DNA of 64,000 bases. It comes from Sporocytophaga myxococcoides DSM 11118. GTDB lineage: Bacteria > Bacteroidota > Bacteroidia > Cytophagales > Cytophagaceae. The translations under genes were made by a program, and so were the position numbers. This document shows, one piece after another, positions 1 through 8,987 of this stretch. The first letter of the stretch is position 1. The number at the start of each line of letters is the position of its first letter. The notes under the pieces are model-generated. The model was given only the letters and a program-made list of their open reading frames with translations. It was not told where the DNA came from and searched no databases. The stretch lies in assembly GCF_000426725.1 (NCBI RefSeq), contig NZ_AUFX01000010.1, forward strand, positions 247,713 through 311,712, written 5' to 3'.

Positions 1-881
1 AGTGGCATAATCACTTCTCCGCCTTGAGACAACTCCTTAAAAATTCTCTCTGTTTCCTCTCTGGTCTCTGGCTCTACATTGATGTGCATATTATTCCCTT
101 CCACAAGCTTGAATCCCATACTTTCAGGAGCATCTGTAGCCATTAGCACATGGCCGCCCAAAATTGTCAGCTCAGCATGGATGATAAGTTTCTTATCAGC
201 TGCGCTCATGGGAGGAGCCTCTGCAGGCATTTCAATGTCTCCGAATCTTCTTAAGCCGACTCCTGTAAATTTTCCATTAAATACCTTTTTGTAAAAATTA
301 AAAGCTTCTTCTGTCTTTCCCGGGAAATTCAGATAAGTGGTAACTCTTGCTTTATTGCTTATTTTATTTTCTTTACGAAGACGGAATTGTGTGCTCAGAT
401 AATGATCAAGATTTTCAAGCCCTGCAGTAAAGCCTTCTTTAAAGCCCATCTTTATGGTTGTTTCCAAATCTTCCAGCTTATCATAACTAATCTCAATATT
501 AACCGTGGTAGTATCATCCGTTTGCTTAAATACATTAGACCATGTGGATCTTGGAAAATCCTTATTTATTTTTCCATTCTCATCGCAAAAGGCATCTAAA
601 AGAACAAACTGCTTCTGGGGTTTAATAGATTTATAGTCAGCCCTGGCCCAATGTCTTTCTCCTTCAGGCCCAATCATGCAATAAAGCCACATCCCTCCTT
701 CTCTGAAGTCCATTGATTTAGTTTCGGCTCTGTAAGGCTGTGGTGCCCACCACTGATCAAGCAGTTCACTTTCGGTCCAGGCAGACCAAACCATTGCCAC
801 AGGAGCATCGAACTCCCTTTCAACTTTAATTTTGTTGTTGGCCTTATCAACAGTAAAATTCATTAATAAAGTGCTCTTCAT
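1..881 (-). CDS. SRPBCC (AHSA1-like) and VOC domain fusion protein, 3' end outside window
   Basis: Reading from the ATG at 881 gives an open frame of 293 codons that runs off the left edge. Residues about 8-165 look like an SRPBCC/AHSA1 domain ([17 protein letters not shown] near the N-terminus, a conserved W-rich signature). Residues about 180 onward resemble a PhnB-type VOC (glyoxalase fold) domain, with [20 protein letters not shown] and later [14 protein letters not shown]. The two folds bind hydrophobic or small ligands, and the substrate is unknown. The start codon overlaps the stop of the ArsR gene (ATGA, 878-881), so the two are probably translationally coupled. ArsR-SRPBCC pairs are common in bacteria; the VOC fusion is the extra element here. 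The C-terminus cannot be described because it lies outside the window. Confidence 0.85.
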   Translation of the reverse strand, partial: MKSTLLMNFTVDKANNKIKVEREFDAPVAMVWSAWTESELLDQWWAPQPYRAETKSMDFREGGMWLYCMIGPEGERHWARADYKSIKPQKQFVLLDAFCDENGKINKDFPRSTWSNVFKQTDDTTTVNIEISYDKLEDLETTIKMGFKEGFTAGLENLDHYLSTQFRLRKENKISNKARVTTYLNFPGKTEEAFNFYKKVFNGKFTGVGLRRFGDIEMPAEAPPMSAADKKLIIHAELTILGGHVLMATDAPESMGFKLVEGNNMHINVEPETREETERIFKELSQGGEVIMP

Positions 882-1198
882 TTTTTATCGGATTTAAGTT
901 TGGCTAATACATTATCAAGTTGGCTAAAACGCTTCTCCAGCAATCCCTTAAACTGCTGAAGCCACTTATCTATTTCCTGCATCTTATCAGGGTTAATGTG
1001 ATAATAAATTTCCCGGCCTTGCTGTTCTTGTTTTAACAATTCACATTCTACAAGGATCTTAATATGCTTTGACACAGCCTGCCTGCTGCTGTTAAAATGC
1101 TCCGCAACAGCATTAGGAGTTAAAGCCTGCACAGCAATCAAACATAAAATTGCCCTCCTGGTCGGATCTGCAATTGCCTGAAAAACATCTCTTCTCAT
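878..1198 (-). CDS. ArsR-family winged-helix repressor
   Basis: A 106-residue protein from the ATG at 1198. It begins [20 protein letters not shown], the usual opening of the ArsR/SmtB group that partners SRPBCC proteins. The recognition helix region reads [20 protein letters not shown], followed by a wing containing [10 protein letters not shown]. No cysteine metal-binding motif is seen in the recognition helix, so it is probably not a metal sensor. A TTG start at 1219 is possible but would lie inside the putative operator, so the ATG with AGAAGAG just upstream is preferred. Its stop overlaps the start of the SRPBCC-VOC gene. Two matching 18-bp inverted repeats directly upstream suggest autoregulation of the pair. 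Confidence 0.88.
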   Translation of the reverse strand: MRRDVFQAIADPTRRAILCLIAVQALTPNAVAEHFNSSRQAVSKHIKILVECELLKQEQQGREIYYHINPDKMQEIDKWLQQFKGLLEKRFSQLDNVLAKLKSDKK

Positions 1199-1214
1199 AT
1201 TCTCTTCTTTCTTT

Positions 1215-1258
1215 TGCAACTAATCGGTAGCAAATATATATGCAACTTTTCGGTTGCA
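1215..1258. promoter_or_regulatory. Two tandem inverted repeats, putative ArsR operator
   Basis: Two 18-bp sites of the form TGCAAC-N6-GTNGCA lie at 1215-1232 and 1241-1258, with centres 26 bp apart. Their inner bases are also similar (TAATCG and TTTTCG). They sit directly upstream of the ArsR start codon at 1198. Dyads of this size fit binding by two ArsR dimers. The repeats are seen directly; the role is inferred. Confidence 0.6.
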
Positions 1259-1414
1259 CAAATGTTTTGTCGTTTTTTTAAATAATTATAATTTGATTTG
1301 AATAAATTTTCAGTTATTTAAAATATAGGTGAGTTTTAAAGTTACTGTAGATTAATTATTTAGATTAAGTAAGAAAATAAAGAACAACCTTACATTTCAA
1401 TCTCAGTATTAAAA

Positions 1415-1789
1415 ATGAGAATTAATAAAAATATTTTTTTTCTATTACTGCTTTTTGCACCTACCATGTATTCCTGTGATGCTATGCTCTCGTTGAAATA
1501 TATAGTGTGCAACCAGTCTGGCCATTCTTTCAAATTGAAAATTCATAACTACAAAACTGGTAGATTTGATTTTATAAAAGACACTACTATAGTCTTAGGT
1601 TCCGGAGATGAAATGATGGTTACAAGTAAAGAGAAAATAGGCTTTCCCTGGGAGACTAAAAAGATCTTCAACGAAAACCCAGGCGTTGATAACTTCGAAT
1701 TGATATGCAATGACTCTGTCATTCCAATTGACAAAGGACCCAGCAAGTGGAAATACAAGCGTGGCAGAAGTTTTTTCTATATTTATTGA
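1415..1789 (+). CDS. Small lipoprotein of unknown function
   Basis: A 124-residue protein with a hydrophobic leader and a lipobox-like MYSC at residues 18-21, so it is likely a membrane-anchored lipoprotein. No family is recognised. The mature part is small, mixed in charge, and contains several aromatic residues near the C-terminus. The gene converges on the MpaB-like gene, and the two 3' ends overlap by 7 bases (1783-1789), leaving no room for a terminator between them. Confidence 0.6.
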   Translation: MRINKNIFFLLLLFAPTMYSCDAMLSLKYIVCNQSGHSFKLKIHNYKTGRFDFIKDTTIVLGSGDEMMVTSKEKIGFPWETKKIFNENPGVDNFELICNDSVIPIDKGPSKWKYKRGRSFFYIY

Positions 1790-2661
1790 TCGATGACTGT
1801 ATCTGCTTTGCTCTGATTTTTATAGTGAACCCCTAATTCATCGATCTTATATCCTTGCGGATAGGAATCAACAGTCCTTCCGGTTCTTAATACAGGCTTT
1901 CTTCTTGCAGGAGTGAATCGAAGAAAAATCTTTCTTAAATTCATACCAGTATTAACCAAACCAACAATAACTGGTGATGGTTTCTTTAGCTTCAATGCAT
2001 TCAGCAATGGTTCATCCATCAATGCATACATAAATGGCCTGCACATTCCCCACATAAACTTAGGAAAGAACCAACCCAACATAAGATTAACAGTTGCATC
2101 AGCAACCTTTCTTCCTCCCTCTGTATATCCGAAGTTTGTTTTTTCATATGCAATGTTCATTTCAAGCATCGCTTCAAAGCTTTCAGGAATATCCTTTATA
2201 CCCATCCTTACTCCTATTTCGTACCAGATCTTATGTCCGGCAATATTTTCATGACTTGTAGCTTTCCTGTATCCAAACCTCTGATTCCATCTGTATGGCT
2301 CCATTACAAAAGTAGAGAGCACATAGCGCATATCATCATTTGATATTTTAAAACGGCCATGCATGCCATTTACACGGCTCAGAGCTGCTTTACCTCTTTC
2401 ACTATCATATCCGTGTTCAATAATCTCACTTAACAGCAAATCTGTATCATCGTAACGCTTTTGAGTCCTGTGCTCAAACTCTCCGGTATAATTAAGCAAA
2501 TTCCCTATAGCTGGCACAGCAAATGTTCTGAACAGGGCAAACTCCAATGCTCTGGTATTATCCCATGGAAAATCATAAAAAGAATTCAGGTGAACGATCT
2601 TCAAATGATCCTTAATCGGATCAAGAGCTAATATCTGTTTGAGTATTTTTTTGCGGTTCAT
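1783..2661 (-). CDS. MpaB/DUF2236 (rubber-oxygenase-type) oxygenase family protein
   Basis: The 292-residue protein matches the DUF2236/MpaB family, which includes latex-clearing protein, a haem-dependent oxygenase. Visible signatures are FALFRTFAVPAIGNLL, RVNGMHGRFKISNDDMRYVL with the family histidine, and FVMEPYRWNQRFGYR. There is no signal peptide, so a cytoplasmic place is likely. The substrate cannot be told from sequence. Haem ligation is known for characterised members of the family and is only inferred here. It stands alone in this orientation, next to the GlxA-type regulator gene that ends about 120 bases upstream. Confidence 0.8.
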   Translation of the reverse strand: MNRKKILKQILALDPIKDHLKIVHLNSFYDFPWDNTRALEFALFRTFAVPAIGNLLNYTGEFEHRTQKRYDDTDLLLSEIIEHGYDSERGKAALSRVNGMHGRFKISNDDMRYVLSTFVMEPYRWNQRFGYRKATSHENIAGHKIWYEIGVRMGIKDIPESFEAMLEMNIAYEKTNFGYTEGGRKVADATVNLMLGWFFPKFMWGMCRPFMYALMDEPLLNALKLKKPSPVIVGLVNTGMNLRKIFLRFTPARRKPVLRTGRTVDSYPQGYKIDELGVHYKNQSKADTVIDQ

Positions 2662-2778
2662 TTATATATTATAAAAGCAAATGCAAATTCATTGTATTAA
2701 TAAAATTTATCTCTCAATCTATTACATAGAGGTAAACTGAGGGACAAGGAGAATTAAACGATTTCTTACTCATAACTC

Positions 2779-3753
2779 TCAAGCTACACTCTTATTATAT
2801 TTATTCCTGTAATCAGCCGGAGACAAGCCTGTAATCTTCTTAAATACTTCTCTGAAAGCTTTATCATCGGCATATCCAACATCAGTCATAATTTCATAAA
2901 TCGATTTTCGCCCTCTTTCAAGTTCTTTTTTAGCTGCTTCTACTTTTACTCTTTGAAGATACTCAACCGGTGTATTCCCTGTTGCTTTAATAAACCTTCT
3001 GTCAAAACTTCTCCTACTGATCGCCAGCTCTGACGCAAGATTTTCAAAAGAAATTTTCGTATCTATATTCTCTTCTATATAAGTCTGAGCCTTACCAATC
3101 AGTTCATCTCCATGACTTTTTTGTATGTTAAAAATAGTAAAATGAGATTGGGCAGTCCGTTCCATATCTATCTGAAAAACCTTTGAACAATAGACAGCTA
3201 CTGACCTGTCAAAGATCTTCTCTACAAGATAAAGTATGAGATTTAAAAAGGAATAGGCACCACCATTGGTATAGATGCCATTTTCCTCAGTAATGATTTT
3301 ATCTTCTGCAATTTTTATTTCAGGAAACATTCTTCTGAACTCTTCTATTTTATTCCAATGAATAGAACAGTTTTTCCCATTCAGAAGTCCTGTCGCCGCA
3401 AGCAAAAAGGCACCGGAACAAATACTGGCAATTTCAGCGCCATTTTGATATTGCTTGTATATCCAGTCAATAAGCATTTTATTGTCACTAACTACCTTTT
3501 GAAAATCGTCTATGAGAGAAGGGATAATCACAAGGTCTGTACTTTTAACATTCCTGATATCAATGGGATGAATAGCTAAATAATTTCCATGAGCTTTCAG
3601 TTCTGTCATGAACCCTGCAATATGAATATCAAGTCTTGATTCGTTGCCGGCCTTTTGCCAGTAGTCATTCGCTCTTCGAAGGATCTCGAAAGCTCCTCCT
3701 ATACTGTTCAGATTTACTCCGCAATCCGGAACAACTATCGTTATGTTTTTCAT
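2779..3753 (-). CDS. GlxA-family transcriptional regulator (DJ-1/PfpI domain plus AraC HTH)
   Basis: A 324-residue protein from the ATG at 3753; the longer frame would need a TTG start. The N-terminal half is a DJ-1/PfpI-like domain with the elbow IASICSGAFLLAATGLLNGK. The last 100 residues form an AraC double helix-turn-helix (ISFENLASELAISRRSFDRR, then IYEIMTDVGYADDKAFREVF and GLSPADYRNKY). Such regulators usually activate neighbouring catabolic or stress genes. It is divergent from the two SRPBCC genes starting at 3883, and the 129-base gap between the start codons is the likely shared control region. Confidence 0.88.
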   Translation of the reverse strand: MKNITIVVPDCGVNLNSIGGAFEILRRANDYWQKAGNESRLDIHIAGFMTELKAHGNYLAIHPIDIRNVKSTDLVIIPSLIDDFQKVVSDNKMLIDWIYKQYQNGAEIASICSGAFLLAATGLLNGKNCSIHWNKIEEFRRMFPEIKIAEDKIITEENGIYTNGGAYSFLNLILYLVEKIFDRSVAVYCSKVFQIDMERTAQSHFTIFNIQKSHGDELIGKAQTYIEENIDTKISFENLASELAISRRSFDRRFIKATGNTPVEYLQRVKVEAAKKELERGRKSIYEIMTDVGYADDKAFREVFKKITGLSPADYRNKYNKSVA

Positions 3754-3882
3754 ATTTCTTATATCCAATATAAGTAAAATAGTCCAAATTAACCATGTAT
3801 GAAGTCCATTTTGACCTTACCAAAACAAATCGTCCTGTATTAGATTTGTCTTAAATGTCATTCAATTCCAAAACATAAAAAT

Positions 3883-4377
3883 ATGGATACTCCCGATTTT
3901 ACAACAAGTATACTGGTAAATCAATCTCCGTCTGAGGTATATAATGCCGTTAATAATGTCCGCGGTTGGTGGTCAGAAGAAATTGAAGGAAGTACGAACA
4001 AGCTCAATGATGTATTTATGTATCATTACAAGGATGTACACATTAGCAAAATGAAATTAATTGAGGTTATTCCAAACCAGAAAATCGTATGGCTTGTATT
4101 AGAAAACCATTTCAATTTTACCAAAGATAACAGCGAATGGAAGGATACTAATATCAGTTTTGAGATCACCAAAAAAGGTAATCAGACTGAACTCAAATTT
4201 ACTCATATTGGCTTAACCTCTCACTATGAATGCTACGAAATATGTCAGGAAGCCTGGGGCAATTATATTCAGAATAGCCTTCGGAAACTTATAGAAACAG
4301 GCAAAGGCGAACCCAATCCTAAAGAAGGAGGCTTCAATGGTGAAATAGTAAAAAAGTGGAAACTACAATCTAATTGA
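3883..4377 (+). CDS. SRPBCC domain protein, first of a tandem pair
   Basis: A 164-residue SRPBCC/AHSA1-type protein with no leader peptide. The N-terminal strand and helix read TTSILVNQSPSEVYNAVNNV, followed by RGWWSEEIEGSTNKLND. It ends in a family-typical helix, YIQNSLRKLIETGKGEPNP. It is clearly paralogous to the next gene, which begins 28 bases downstream. The pair is probably co-transcribed and controlled by the divergent GlxA-type regulator. The ligand is unknown. Confidence 0.82.
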   Translation: MDTPDFTTSILVNQSPSEVYNAVNNVRGWWSEEIEGSTNKLNDVFMYHYKDVHISKMKLIEVIPNQKIVWLVLENHFNFTKDNSEWKDTNISFEITKKGNQTELKFTHIGLTSHYECYEICQEAWGNYIQNSLRKLIETGKGEPNPKEGGFNGEIVKKWKLQSN

Positions 4378-4405
4378 GTTTTATATAACTGCCAATAAGA
4401 TTATC

Positions 4406-4855
4406 ATGGAAAATCAAAGTTACACAACTGCCATCCTAGTAAATAAATCATTAAAGAAAGCATTTGAAGCGGTCAACAATGTACGTGGATGGTGGACCGA
4501 AAACATCGAAGGCAATACACAAAAATTAAATGATGAGTTTGTAGTTAGATTTGGAGAGGTACATTACTCAAAACAGAAATTAACAGAGTTTATTCCTGAT
4601 ACTAAAGTAGTCTGGCTTGTCACAGATAGTAAGCTGAGTTTTGTGCAGGACCAGCAGGAATGGACTAATACAAGGATTATTTTTGAACTCTCTGAATTGA
4701 ACGGACAGACACTTGTTCGATTCACTCATCTTGGTTTGGTTCCGGAATATGAATGCCATGAAGCCTGCACAGGTGCATGGAGCGGATATATACATAATAG
4801 CCTGAAAGAGCTAATTGAAACGGGTGAAGGAAAGCCAGAGCCGGAGGCTGTGTAG
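4406..4855 (+). CDS. SRPBCC domain protein, second of a tandem pair
   Basis: A 149-residue SRPBCC protein aligning along its whole length with the preceding gene product: RGWWTENIEGNTQKLNDEF matches RGWWSEEIEGSTNKLNDVF, and YIHNSLKELIETGEGKPEP matches the end of its partner. This is a tandem duplication that has diverged, with the C-terminal tail lost in this copy. It is followed by a strong bidirectional terminator shared with the carbonic anhydrase gene. Confidence 0.82.
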   Translation: MENQSYTTAILVNKSLKKAFEAVNNVRGWWTENIEGNTQKLNDEFVVRFGEVHYSKQKLTEFIPDTKVVWLVTDSKLSFVQDQQEWTNTRIIFELSELNGQTLVRFTHLGLVPEYECHEACTGAWSGYIHNSLKELIETGEGKPEPEAV

Positions 4856-4879
4856 ACCTTTTCAAATGACTTTTAATCT

Positions 4880-4917
4880 AATAAAAGTTAACCGCATAAA
4901 TGCAGTTAACTTTTATT
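4880..4917. terminator. Bidirectional terminator between convergent genes
   Basis: A perfect 13-bp inverted repeat (4880-4892 with 4905-4917, AATAAAAGTTAAC) surrounds a short inner dyad, GCATAAATGC. A and T runs on both sides make it usable in either direction. The right arm overlaps the stop codon of the carbonic anhydrase gene. Confidence 0.8.
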
Positions 4918-5548
4918 CAATTTCATATTTAAAGATCGGATGAACTGCATCAATTGTACTTTCTGCATGAATCATCTCATGAATCAATCCTTCTTTCATA
5001 CCATAAACCCAACCGTGGACTTTAAGCGTCTTTTGCTCCAATGCAATTTGCACAACTTTAGTTTTGCACAAGTTCTTTACCTGCTCCACAACATTGATTT
5101 CAACCAAACGATTAACCCTTTCTTCTTTAGTAGGTAATGCTTCAAGCTCGTCTATATTGTTAACATAAATTTCCTTGATATTCCGGAGCCAGTTGTCGAC
5201 ATATCCGTAAGCAATATTATCCATAGATGATTGTATACCTCCACAGCCATAATGCCCGCATAAAATAATATGTTTTACTTTCAGAAATTTAACTGCATAT
5301 TCAAGAACACTAAGTAGGTTAAGATCCGTGTGAATAACCATATTGGCAATGTTCCTGTGCACAAATATTTCACCTGGAATAGCTCCGGTAATCACCTCAC
5401 ATGGAACCCTGCTATCAGAACATCCTATCCATAGGTATTCAGGTTTCTGAACTTTGCTTAACTTTTCAAAATAGTTTGCATCCTTTTCTAATTGTTCAGC
5501 TGCCCATTTTCTGTTTCCTTCAAGTAATTTATTATAACTTTTAATCAT
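4913..5548 (-). CDS. can: Beta-class carbonic anhydrase
   Basis: A 211-residue enzyme of the beta carbonic anhydrase family, interconverting CO2 and bicarbonate in the cytoplasm. The zinc site is complete: C43-S-D45-S-R47, H99 and C102 in the HYGCGG motif. The Asp-Arg dyad and FVHRNIANM are also present. The frame continues upstream to 5602, but the extension is unlike the family and the ATG at 5548 (MIKSYNKLLEGN) gives the usual N-terminus and length. It is a single gene, convergent with the SRPBCC pair. Confidence 0.93.
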   Translation of the reverse strand: MIKSYNKLLEGNRKWAAEQLEKDANYFEKLSKVQKPEYLWIGCSDSRVPCEVITGAIPGEIFVHRNIANMVIHTDLNLLSVLEYAVKFLKVKHIILCGHYGCGGIQSSMDNIAYGYVDNWLRNIKEIYVNNIDELEALPTKEERVNRLVEINVVEQVKNLCKTKVVQIALEQKTLKVHGWVYGMKEGLIHEMIHAESTIDAVHPIFKYEIE

Positions 5549-5907
5549 ATGCAGATAGATTGAATAATATTGGTATTGGAGTTTCAATTTATGACTAATC
5601 AACGAATAAATTAAGACTTAAAACAAAATAAATAAACAATCCACTGAAAACCGGACAGATAAAGCATCCTTTATAAATAGTATATCAACTATGATCAGAT
5701 GAAATTCACCAAAAAATCATTCACAAATACAAAATTTGATAGTAAAGAACTGAGTTGACAAAAATAATCATTTCTATTCTCCTGAAATCACTAAAAATCC
5801 TTTTGGATTTCCTCTTAATGTCTTTTTGTAAACTAGTTTTTGCTTTTTGCAAAATGCATACCTCTAAAAACTAAGACATTGCCTGCAAGAAATCAAAAAC
5901 AACATTT
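5549..5907. other. Intergenic region between divergent genes
   Basis: About 360 AT-rich bases separate the divergent carbonic anhydrase and GH5 genes. Both promoters must lie here, but I cannot point to a convincing -33/-7 pair. No coding remnant or repeat was seen. Confidence 0.5.
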
Positions 5908-7542
5908 ATGAAAAATCATTTATTATTCATTACCTTTTTTCTGTTTGTGCATCTTTGCAATGCTCAACTTCCATTGTTAACAACTGAAAATACCTATTTT
6001 TTAAAATCCTCTAACAGAGAAAAGATTATCCTGAAAGGAATCGGCGTATCCAACAACTCCTGGGGCTTTTATGAATGGCCGGTCTCCGATTCTCTGGAAA
6101 AAGCCGGAGTAAGCCCATTAATCCGGCCAAAAGAAATGAAGCCATTTGTATTTTCTTCAGAAGACATTGATCGCATTAGCCAATTAGATGCAAATGTGAT
6201 ACGCTATTGTTTTAATCACGATCTTTTTCACCCGAGCAACTTAAAACGTTCATCTAATATGGCACTTATGAGAAGTCATATTTCTCAATTGGCACAAAAA
6301 GGTAAGTATACCATTGTTTGCATGCAATTTTGTCCAGGGATTGATGTCCATATAGAAACATACGAAAGAAATAAACCTCCGAGAGCGCGTATTCAATCTG
6401 TTTTTGAAAGTGATTCTGTTTTCAGACTTTGGAGAGATATCTGGCAATATGTGGCGAACGAACTTAGAGATCTTGATGCTGTTGCAGCATATGAACTCAT
6501 CAGCGAACCCAAAAGACCGGCTTTGTCAGATGCCAGTGAACAAAAACTTGTCCAATCTTATGTTGAAGTCATTGACAGCATTAGAGCTAAAGATCCCCGA
6601 CACATTGTGATGGTACCAGAATTTAACAGCAGGGAGGCTACCCCCGGAGAACAATACTGGAATGAAGTTTTGAGAAGTTATGTAGAGGATCAGGGAGAAC
6701 AAGGCACAATTTGGGGAAGGAACTGGCTTGCATTGCCAGATAATATAACAAACCTAGCCTATGTTGCACATATATATTCCCCATACGAATTTACGACAGG
6801 AAAAACATTCAATACTTTCAATATTTCAGAACTGCAAACGATTATTGACGCATCCGCAAAATGGGCATACAATAAAGACAAGCCTCTTTATGTTTCTGAA
6901 TATGGTGTAAATTATTTCCATACTATAGGTGGCTCTGATGATAAAAGAATTGAATATCTCAAAACCATACATGACAGCTTTGATAAAGATCATATATCTG
7001 CAACAATATGGCAGTATAAGGATCTCATTACTCCATGGGTAAAGATGGATGAAACCTTCGGCATATGGCAACATTATTATGACATGAGTACAATTAAAAA
7101 AATCACGAATAACAAGGTGGAATACTCAGATATGCAAGCGCAACAAGCTGCGATCAACTCACTTATAGATCCTACACTCAATCAATATTTTATTGAAAAC
7201 GAAAAGTTCAAACAGGTATCCATTGTGGGTAATCAATCTTTATTTGATGAATTGAACAGATATTATAATACTATAACTCTTGGTGTCAAAGAAAACAATC
7301 AGCCTCAATCCCCTACTATCAGCTCAGATAAAGAAAACTTATATTTCAGAAATTTACCCGAGTATCTGCAGCAAATGTCAGTATCTGTATATGATCTGGA
7401 TGGTAAATTGCTATTGAACAAAAATCTGATTAGCAATAATGGCTCTTTCTATACGCCGATCCATTCGTTCAGAAACAGCAAGTTTGTTATTGTTAAATAT
7501 GGGCCAAATGAAGAATGGTCTGGAAAGGTAATTTTACATTAA
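5908..7542 (+). CDS. Secreted GH5-type glycoside hydrolase with T9SS sorting domain
   Basis: The 544-residue protein has a signal peptide (1-19), a GH5-like TIM barrel (about 20-420) and a C-terminal T9SS-type domain (about 470-544, SVYDLDGKLLLNKNL). Likely catalytic residues are E200 in the strand-4 motif ELISEP and E331 in YVSEYGV, with HIYSPYEF in between, as in clan GH-A cellulases and mannanases. The residue before the acid/base is serine rather than the usual asparagine. It probably cleaves a beta-linked plant polysaccharide outside the cell; the exact substrate cannot be assigned. It has its own strong terminator. Confidence 0.85.
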   Translation: MKNHLLFITFFLFVHLCNAQLPLLTTENTYFLKSSNREKIILKGIGVSNNSWGFYEWPVSDSLEKAGVSPLIRPKEMKPFVFSSEDIDRISQLDANVIRYCFNHDLFHPSNLKRSSNMALMRSHISQLAQKGKYTIVCMQFCPGIDVHIETYERNKPPRARIQSVFESDSVFRLWRDIWQYVANELRDLDAVAAYELISEPKRPALSDASEQKLVQSYVEVIDSIRAKDPRHIVMVPEFNSREATPGEQYWNEVLRSYVEDQGEQGTIWGRNWLALPDNITNLAYVAHIYSPYEFTTGKTFNTFNISELQTIIDASAKWAYNKDKPLYVSEYGVNYFHTIGGSDDKRIEYLKTIHDSFDKDHISATIWQYKDLITPWVKMDETFGIWQHYYDMSTIKKITNNKVEYSDMQAQQAAINSLIDPTLNQYFIENEKFKQVSIVGNQSLFDELNRYYNTITLGVKENNQPQSPTISSDKENLYFRNLPEYLQQMSVSVYDLDGKLLLNKNLISNNGSFYTPIHSFRNSKFVIVKYGPNEEWSGKVILH

Positions 7543-7546
7543 TAAA

Positions 7547-7600
7547 ATTTTGTCAATACAAAAGGGCCTCGATATTCGAGGCTTTTTGTATTGACAAATT
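7547..7600. terminator. Very long bidirectional hairpin terminator
   Basis: An inner 7-bp stem (GCCTCGA/TCGAGGC, 7566-7582) lies inside an outer, nearly perfect arm pair (TTTGTCAATACAAAA with TTTTGTATTGACAAA). The whole hairpin spans about 54 bases. It lies between the 3' ends of two convergent genes and has T runs on both strands. Confidence 0.8.
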
Positions 7601-7642
7601 CTTTCTATTATAATTTAGGTTAATCACAATAGCATAATTTCC

Positions 7643-8470
7643 TTACTTCTTTCTTTGTATTCCTATAATATTAGGGATATTCCAATACTCCTTATTATTA
7701 TCATTTTCATTAAATCCAGATTCATAGCTTCCGCATTTCTCTATACTTGATAATGGATGATTCAAATAAAATGATGCTTCTGGCCCACCTTCAAGATACA
7801 TTAGCCTTTTCAATTGAATTGGCATTGCAAGAAGATGGTCAATAAAATCATGTACCCGATATGGTGATCTTACAAAAATAAAAAGCATATTTCCTGATCT
7901 ATCCTCACCAATCAATACCATGCTCCATCTTTTTTCTTGCAATTGCCATGTATTTTTTGTTTCACAATTAACCATACGAATGCCTTGAGAAAAGCTATTA
8001 TATTTTGTCTTAAGCTTATTCCAGTCCTGACAGGTCATGTCTATAATTTGTGCCTCAGGAACTGATGTATCTTTAGCATTAAAAGCTACAATATTTTTGT
8101 AGGCTTTATTTAGCAAGGGGTTATTCACATACTGAAAGTTTTTCATATAACCGGTACAGGTTTTAAAATCATCTTCCAGCTTAAACATACCTGCGTTAAC
8201 AGCTGCTATAAGATCATTATCTTTTGCCAAATCACTTATCTTTTTGCTTTCATTTTTTTTCTCTCCCGCGCAAATTAATTTAAACTGAAAATAATCAGGA
8301 TCGATCTTTAAGATATCAACTTTTGAATCTCCGGCTATCGATTTATCGGTCAAAATAACTGAAGCATAATAAAGACCATGTTCCAGTTGCTTCCATTCGA
8401 TGTTGACTTTGTGAAATGAAGTTCCTACGATACAAATTATTGCAGATAGGATAAATATTCTAAATTTCAT
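7643..8470 (-). CDS. Exported phosphodiester glycosidase (NAGPA domain) family protein
   Basis: A 275-residue protein with a signal peptide (about 1-18) and a single NAGPA/phosphodiester glycosidase domain. Supporting signatures are LIAAVNAGMFKLEDD, SFSQGIRMVN and MYLEGGPEASFYLN, which match the family's Asn/Gly and Gly-Gly core motifs. Related domains act on N-acetylglucosamine phosphodiester linkages or sugar-decorated glycans, but substrate specificity here is unknown. It is probably periplasmic, since no T9SS domain is present. Confidence 0.82.
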   Translation of the reverse strand: MKFRIFILSAIICIVGTSFHKVNIEWKQLEHGLYYASVILTDKSIAGDSKVDILKIDPDYFQFKLICAGEKKNESKKISDLAKDNDLIAAVNAGMFKLEDDFKTCTGYMKNFQYVNNPLLNKAYKNIVAFNAKDTSVPEAQIIDMTCQDWNKLKTKYNSFSQGIRMVNCETKNTWQLQEKRWSMVLIGEDRSGNMLFIFVRSPYRVHDFIDHLLAMPIQLKRLMYLEGGPEASFYLNHPLSSIEKCGSYESGFNENDNNKEYWNIPNIIGIQRKK

Positions 8471-8547
8471 GACTGGTAATTTAAATTCATTGATATTAAT
8501 TTGACCTGTTCATGTTAAAGGTCTTAATATTTTAAGCAAAAATAAAA

Positions 8548-8613
<66 letters not shown>

Positions 8614-8635
8614 GATTATTCAACAGAAACTGATT

Positions 8636-8872
8636 TTACCTCTTAACAACTTTCAATCCCGCAACTTCAGATCCATCAACAATCTTAACCATATATAATC
8701 CTGGTTTATCCAGGTCTTTAACAGTAATATCATCACCATTGCTTGTAGTTGAGTATACAGCAGTACCATTGACATCATAAATTACAACTTGCGTCAAACG
8801 TCCGGGAGATACCTGAATTTTTAATTCATCGTTAAATGGATTTGGATATAAGTTAAAAAAACTCAGCTCCAT
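8636..8872 (-). pseudogene. Orphan T9SS type A sorting domain, remnant of a lost secreted protein
   Basis: The frame encodes only a sorting domain: FNLYPNPFNDELKIQV, VVIYDVNGTAVYSTT, and the end GLYMVKIVDGSEVAGLKVVKR. Cargo domain and signal peptide are missing. Upstream in the same frame there is a stop codon after about 17 more residues, which do not look like protein. The longest reading needs a TTG start at 8878; the first ATG is at 8872. A stand-alone sorting domain without a signal peptide could not be exported, so it is best seen as the 3' stub of a deleted gene. It still has a terminator hairpin downstream. Confidence 0.7.
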
Positions 8873-8987
8873 TATCAATGTATATAACAGCCATCGAAAG
8901 ACTACTATGAATAGTGTCCTTGCTTATTTTTTAAATTTTGATTTAAAAATATCCTGCAGGATATTAATATTGCAGGATATTCAACCA

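Noticed and set aside
79..294. Plus-strand reading frames over the SRPBCC-VOC gene, and many other overlapping frames
   Set aside because: They overlap well-supported genes on the other strand, have no domain signatures and show no ribosome-binding context.
878..1219. TTG start of the ArsR gene at 1219
   Set aside because: It would overlap the operator-like dyad. The ATG at 1198 has a purine-rich stretch before it and gives the family N-terminus.
4913..5602. Longer carbonic anhydrase reading
   Set aside because: The extra N-terminal residues have no resemblance to the family; the ATG at 5548 gives the usual length.
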